A stretch of 17,867 nucleotides of DNA from Deltaproteobacteria bacterium (GTDB lineage Bacteria; Desulfobacterota; Desulfobacteria; Desulfobacterales; SURF-15), in contig JAHEHB010000056.1 in NCBI GenBank assembly GCA_024644775.1, positions 1-17,867 of the forward strand, written 5' to 3'. A program made the translations under genes and the position numbers. Of the stretch, positions 16,149 through 17,867 are shown in pieces. The notes under the pieces were generated by a model, which ran no database searches, was not told where the DNA came from, and worked only from the letters and a program-made list of their open reading frames with translations. Position 1 is the first letter of the stretch. Every line of letters begins with the position of its first letter.

Positions 16149-16724
16149 ATGAGGCTCTTAGCAGAAATTCTGTCCTCTAAAATCCGGGCCGAAATATTTC
16201 GTTTGCTGTTTGGCGCTGTGGATGAAGAGTTGCACATGCGGGAGATTGCAAGACGGTCAGGGTGTGCCATCGGAACCATTCAGTCAGAAGTAAAAAAACT
16301 ACTGCGGTTAGATCTGGTAAAAAAACGGAAAAGTGGAAATCGCCTTTACTTTCGGGCCAATAAAAAAAATCCGCTCTATCCTGATATTCACGGTCTAGTT
16401 TTAAAAACAAGCGGTTTGGTGGATATCCTCAAACAAGCCTTTTTAGAAAATGCCGGTATAAAAACCGCATTCGTATTTGGCTCCATTGCCCGGCATGAGG
16501 AACTCTCAGCCAGCGATTTGGATCTCATGATTATCGGGAAACTGGGATTAAGAAAGGTAACCCGCATACTGTCGGGGCTGCCAGAGAAAATCGGAAGAGA
16601 AATCAATCCCCATGTGATGAACGAAGAAGAATTTAAAAGGCGAAAAAAAAACCAGGACCATTTACTCACGCGGGTGTTGAGGGAACCCAAAATATTTATC
16701 ATCGGAGATGAACATGAGTTATGA
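16149..16724 (+). CDS. Winged-helix / nucleotidyltransferase (MNT-like) fusion, putative antitoxin or regulator
   Basis: The 191-residue product has an N-terminal winged helix (about 1-70, with MREIARRSGCAIGTIQSEVK as the recognition region) and a C-terminal Pol-beta-type minimal nucleotidyltransferase domain. The latter has FVFGSIARHEELSASDLDL, with GS at 111-112 and Asp123/Asp125. The usual third acidic residue is not evident near GREINPHVM, common in this subfamily. Proteins of this kind occur with HEPN or small partners in MNT-type toxin-antitoxin modules. The frame is open from 16074, but the extra Cys-rich N terminus runs through the promoter palindrome; the ATG at 16149 matches the start of the fold. 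It overlaps the next ORF by 11 bp. Confidence 0.75.
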   Translation: MRLLAEILSSKIRAEIFRLLFGAVDEELHMREIARRSGCAIGTIQSEVKKLLRLDLVKKRKSGNRLYFRANKKNPLYPDIHGLVLKTSGLVDILKQAFLENAGIKTAFVFGSIARHEELSASDLDLMIIGKLGLRKVTRILSGLPEKIGREINPHVMNEEEFKRRKKNQDHLLTRVLREPKIFIIGDEHEL

Positions 16725-16863
16725 CTATATTGGCGCTGCAACAGAAAATGATGCGGATGAACTCATTACGTTTGCAAAGGAATTGAAGACAGAGGTGATC
16801 AACTGTTTGAAAAAACACCATCCAGAACTTATTAAGTCGCCGAATTTCGTAACGGATCTATGA
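16714..16863 (+). CDS. Small overlapping partner ORF, probably truncated
   Basis: A 49-residue frame (starts MSYDYIGAATENDADE, ends SPNFVTDL) starts inside the last codons of the nucleotidyltransferase gene, as translationally coupled toxin-antitoxin partners often do. GGAGATG lies shortly before the ATG. It is acidic then basic, probably helical, with no Rx4-6H HEPN motif. Its last codons and its TGA lie inside the terminal repeat of the fold-back element at 16850-17041, so the natural C terminus may have been cut off. Removing the element and one TA would extend it by only 13 residues. I do not recognise a family. Confidence 0.45.
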   Translation: MSYDYIGAATENDADELITFAKELKTEVINCLKKHHPELIKSPNFVTDL

Positions 16864-17041
16864 CCTAAAAAAAGGTTGATGAATTTGGCCTATTTAACAC
16901 CCCCACTCAGCCTCCCTCGTCCCCACCTTGGGGCGGGATCTTCGACAAGGGGAGGAGCCAAAACTTCCCTCCCTTGGCGGGAGGGATCGAGGGAGGGGGA
17001 ATAAAATAGACATTACCTTTTTTGGGGTTATAGATCCGTTA
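16850..17041. mobile_element. 192-bp fold-back MITE-like element with 27-bp terminal inverted repeats
   Basis: The ends are 27-bp inverted repeats matching at 24 of 27 positions (left 16850-16876, right 17015-17041), each beginning TAACGGATCTAT read inwards. The outermost TA on both sides fits a TA target duplication as in IS630/mariner-type elements. The arms continue inwards with CTATTT and CCCCC blocks and a GC-rich core. The core contains CCCTCCC-TTGGC-GGGAGGG (16967-16985) and CCTCCCTCG paired with CGAGGGAGG. There is no coding capacity. The core resembles dispersed GC-rich hairpin repeats often seen between genes in deltaproteobacteria-like genomes. Confidence 0.75.
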
Positions 17042-17146
17042 TCATGCTACTGTTGCGGACTCGGTTCCCCCGCCGCAAAGTAGAGACGTTTGGCACCCGA
17101 CTACCGTTTTATATCCCTCGAAACGTCGGAGGAGAGGAGCGAAAAC

Positions 17147-17536
17147 ATGCACATTGCGCATCTCGCCATCTGGGTGAAGGATCTGGAAAACCTCAAAACA
17201 TTTTACGAACGCTACTTTAAGGCACAGGCAGCCGCAAAATATCTCAATGCACAGAAACGATTTCAGTCGTACTTTCTCACCTTCGCCTCCGGGGCGCGGT
17301 TGGAGTTAATGCACCGGCCGGACATCCCACACATGGCAAGACAATCAGGACAAGAGTTTCTTGGCTATACGCATTTGGCCATGTCTGTCGGCTCGGAAGC
17401 TGCCGTCGATACCTTGACCATGCGCCTCGTCAACGATGGATATCAATGCCTGGATGGGCCTCGCCGGACAGGGGATGGGTACTATGAGAGTGTGGTACTT
17501 GACCCTGAGGGGAATCGCATAGAAATTACGGTCTGA
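17147..17536 (+). CDS. VOC superfamily (glyoxalase/dioxygenase fold) protein
   Basis: The 129-residue protein is a complete two-module VOC domain. The four positions that bind the metal in glyoxalase I-type enzymes are all occupied: His5 (HIAHLAIWV), Glu53 (RLELMH), His76 (YTHLAMSV) and Glu126 (NRIEITV). It is therefore probably an active metalloenzyme such as a lactoylglutathione lyase-like isomerase, or a small dioxygenase; the substrate is not clear. A frame opens at 17090, but GGAGGAGAGGAG (17128-17139) lies 7 bases before the ATG at 17147, which also gives the family N terminus. It stands alone downstream of the fold-back element, which may influence its transcription. Confidence 0.88.
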   Translation: MHIAHLAIWVKDLENLKTFYERYFKAQAAAKYLNAQKRFQSYFLTFASGARLELMHRPDIPHMARQSGQEFLGYTHLAMSVGSEAAVDTLTMRLVNDGYQCLDGPRRTGDGYYESVVLDPEGNRIEITV

Positions 17537-17620
17537 TACCCGCAGACGCGACGCAGGGCCACGTCATTCAGACACATAATAACTTGGATTTGTTTAAATA
17601 CGATTATGTATCGGAATCAT

Positions 17621-17792
17621 GGAAATTCCAAGCACCAAAATACAAATTCCAAATAATAATCAATGACCAAAATACAAAATTCAAAACAATCAAATCGGCC
17701 ACGAGATATTAGATAACTCATTAGAATGTTTCAATCATTGGATATTGGAATTTGGATATTGTCTGGGATTTGAGTATTGAGTTTTGGGATTT
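17621..17792. repeat. AT-rich imperfect long inverted repeat
   Basis: The non-coding 3' end (17537-17867) contains two A-rich/T-rich arms. The left arm (17621-17692) is built of words such as CAAATTCCAAATAAT and ACCAAAATACAAAATTC. The right arm (17735-17792) has complementary words such as TTGGAATTTGGATATTG and GAGTTTTGGGATTTC. They would fold into a long, bulged hairpin with a loop of about 42 bases. Words of this type (AAATTCCAAAT) are typical of high-copy intergenic repeats in deltaproteobacterial genomes. No gene is seen here. Confidence 0.6.
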
Positions 17793-17867
17793 CTAGCCTG
17801 CATCCGAAGAATCAATTTACTTTCATCTGGCTGGGTTACGATTTACTTTGACGTTAGCGTGAGAGAG

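Noticed and set aside
17621..17792. Regularly repeated A-rich words as a CRISPR array
   Set aside because: The repeats are degenerate, unevenly spaced and arranged as an inverted pair, not direct repeats with unique spacers.

Overview
The window looks like an accessory catabolic and transport region of a Gram-negative, probably anaerobic bacterium. The best guess is a Desulfobacterota (deltaproteobacterial) lineage. This rests on three things: the tripartite tricarboxylate transporter (TTT) and CoA-transferase families present, base composition near 50% GC, and dispersed fold-back repeats of a style common in such genomes. The assignment is an inference, because no rRNA or housekeeping marker is present.

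Layout. 1-3200: a TTT operon on the minus strand in the order tctC-tctB-tctA, preceded by a plausible sigma-70 promoter. 3202-3690: no confident gene; a coding-like but broken stretch may be a gene remnant. 3691-6247: a LarA-like (DUF2088) protein downstream of a fold-type I aminotransferase, both minus strand, with a good promoter at about 6330-6360. 6524-7771: a single plus-strand MFS transporter. 7791-11935: a tight minus-strand operon encoding a D-amino acid aminotransferase-like protein, an M81/MlrC-family metallopeptidase, and both subunits of a glutaconate-type CoA-transferase (gctA, gctB). 12435-15984: a plus-strand peptide/opine-type ABC importer with a binding protein and two permeases but no ATPase genes. 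16149-16863: a winged-helix/nucleotidyltransferase (MNT-like) gene overlapping a 49-codon partner. The partner's stop codon lies inside a 192-bp fold-back element (16850-17041). 17147-17536: a VOC/glyoxalase-fold protein. 17540-17867: non-coding, holding a second, AT-rich imperfect inverted repeat.

How the genes may work together (inference). Peptide- or amide-like and carboxylate substrates would enter through the ABC, TTT and MFS systems. The M81 enzyme would hydrolyse an amide or peptide, possibly next to a D-residue. The fold-type IV transaminase would convert the D-amino acid to a 2-oxo acid. The GctAB enzyme, whose close relatives activate (R)-2-hydroxyglutarate or glutaconate, would make the CoA thioester. 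The LarA-like protein may interconvert 2-hydroxy acid stereoisomers. The 2-hydroxyacid dehydrogenase, the hydroxyacyl-CoA dehydratase, the nickel-pincer cofactor genes and the ABC ATPases are all absent from the window, so the pathway is a hypothesis.
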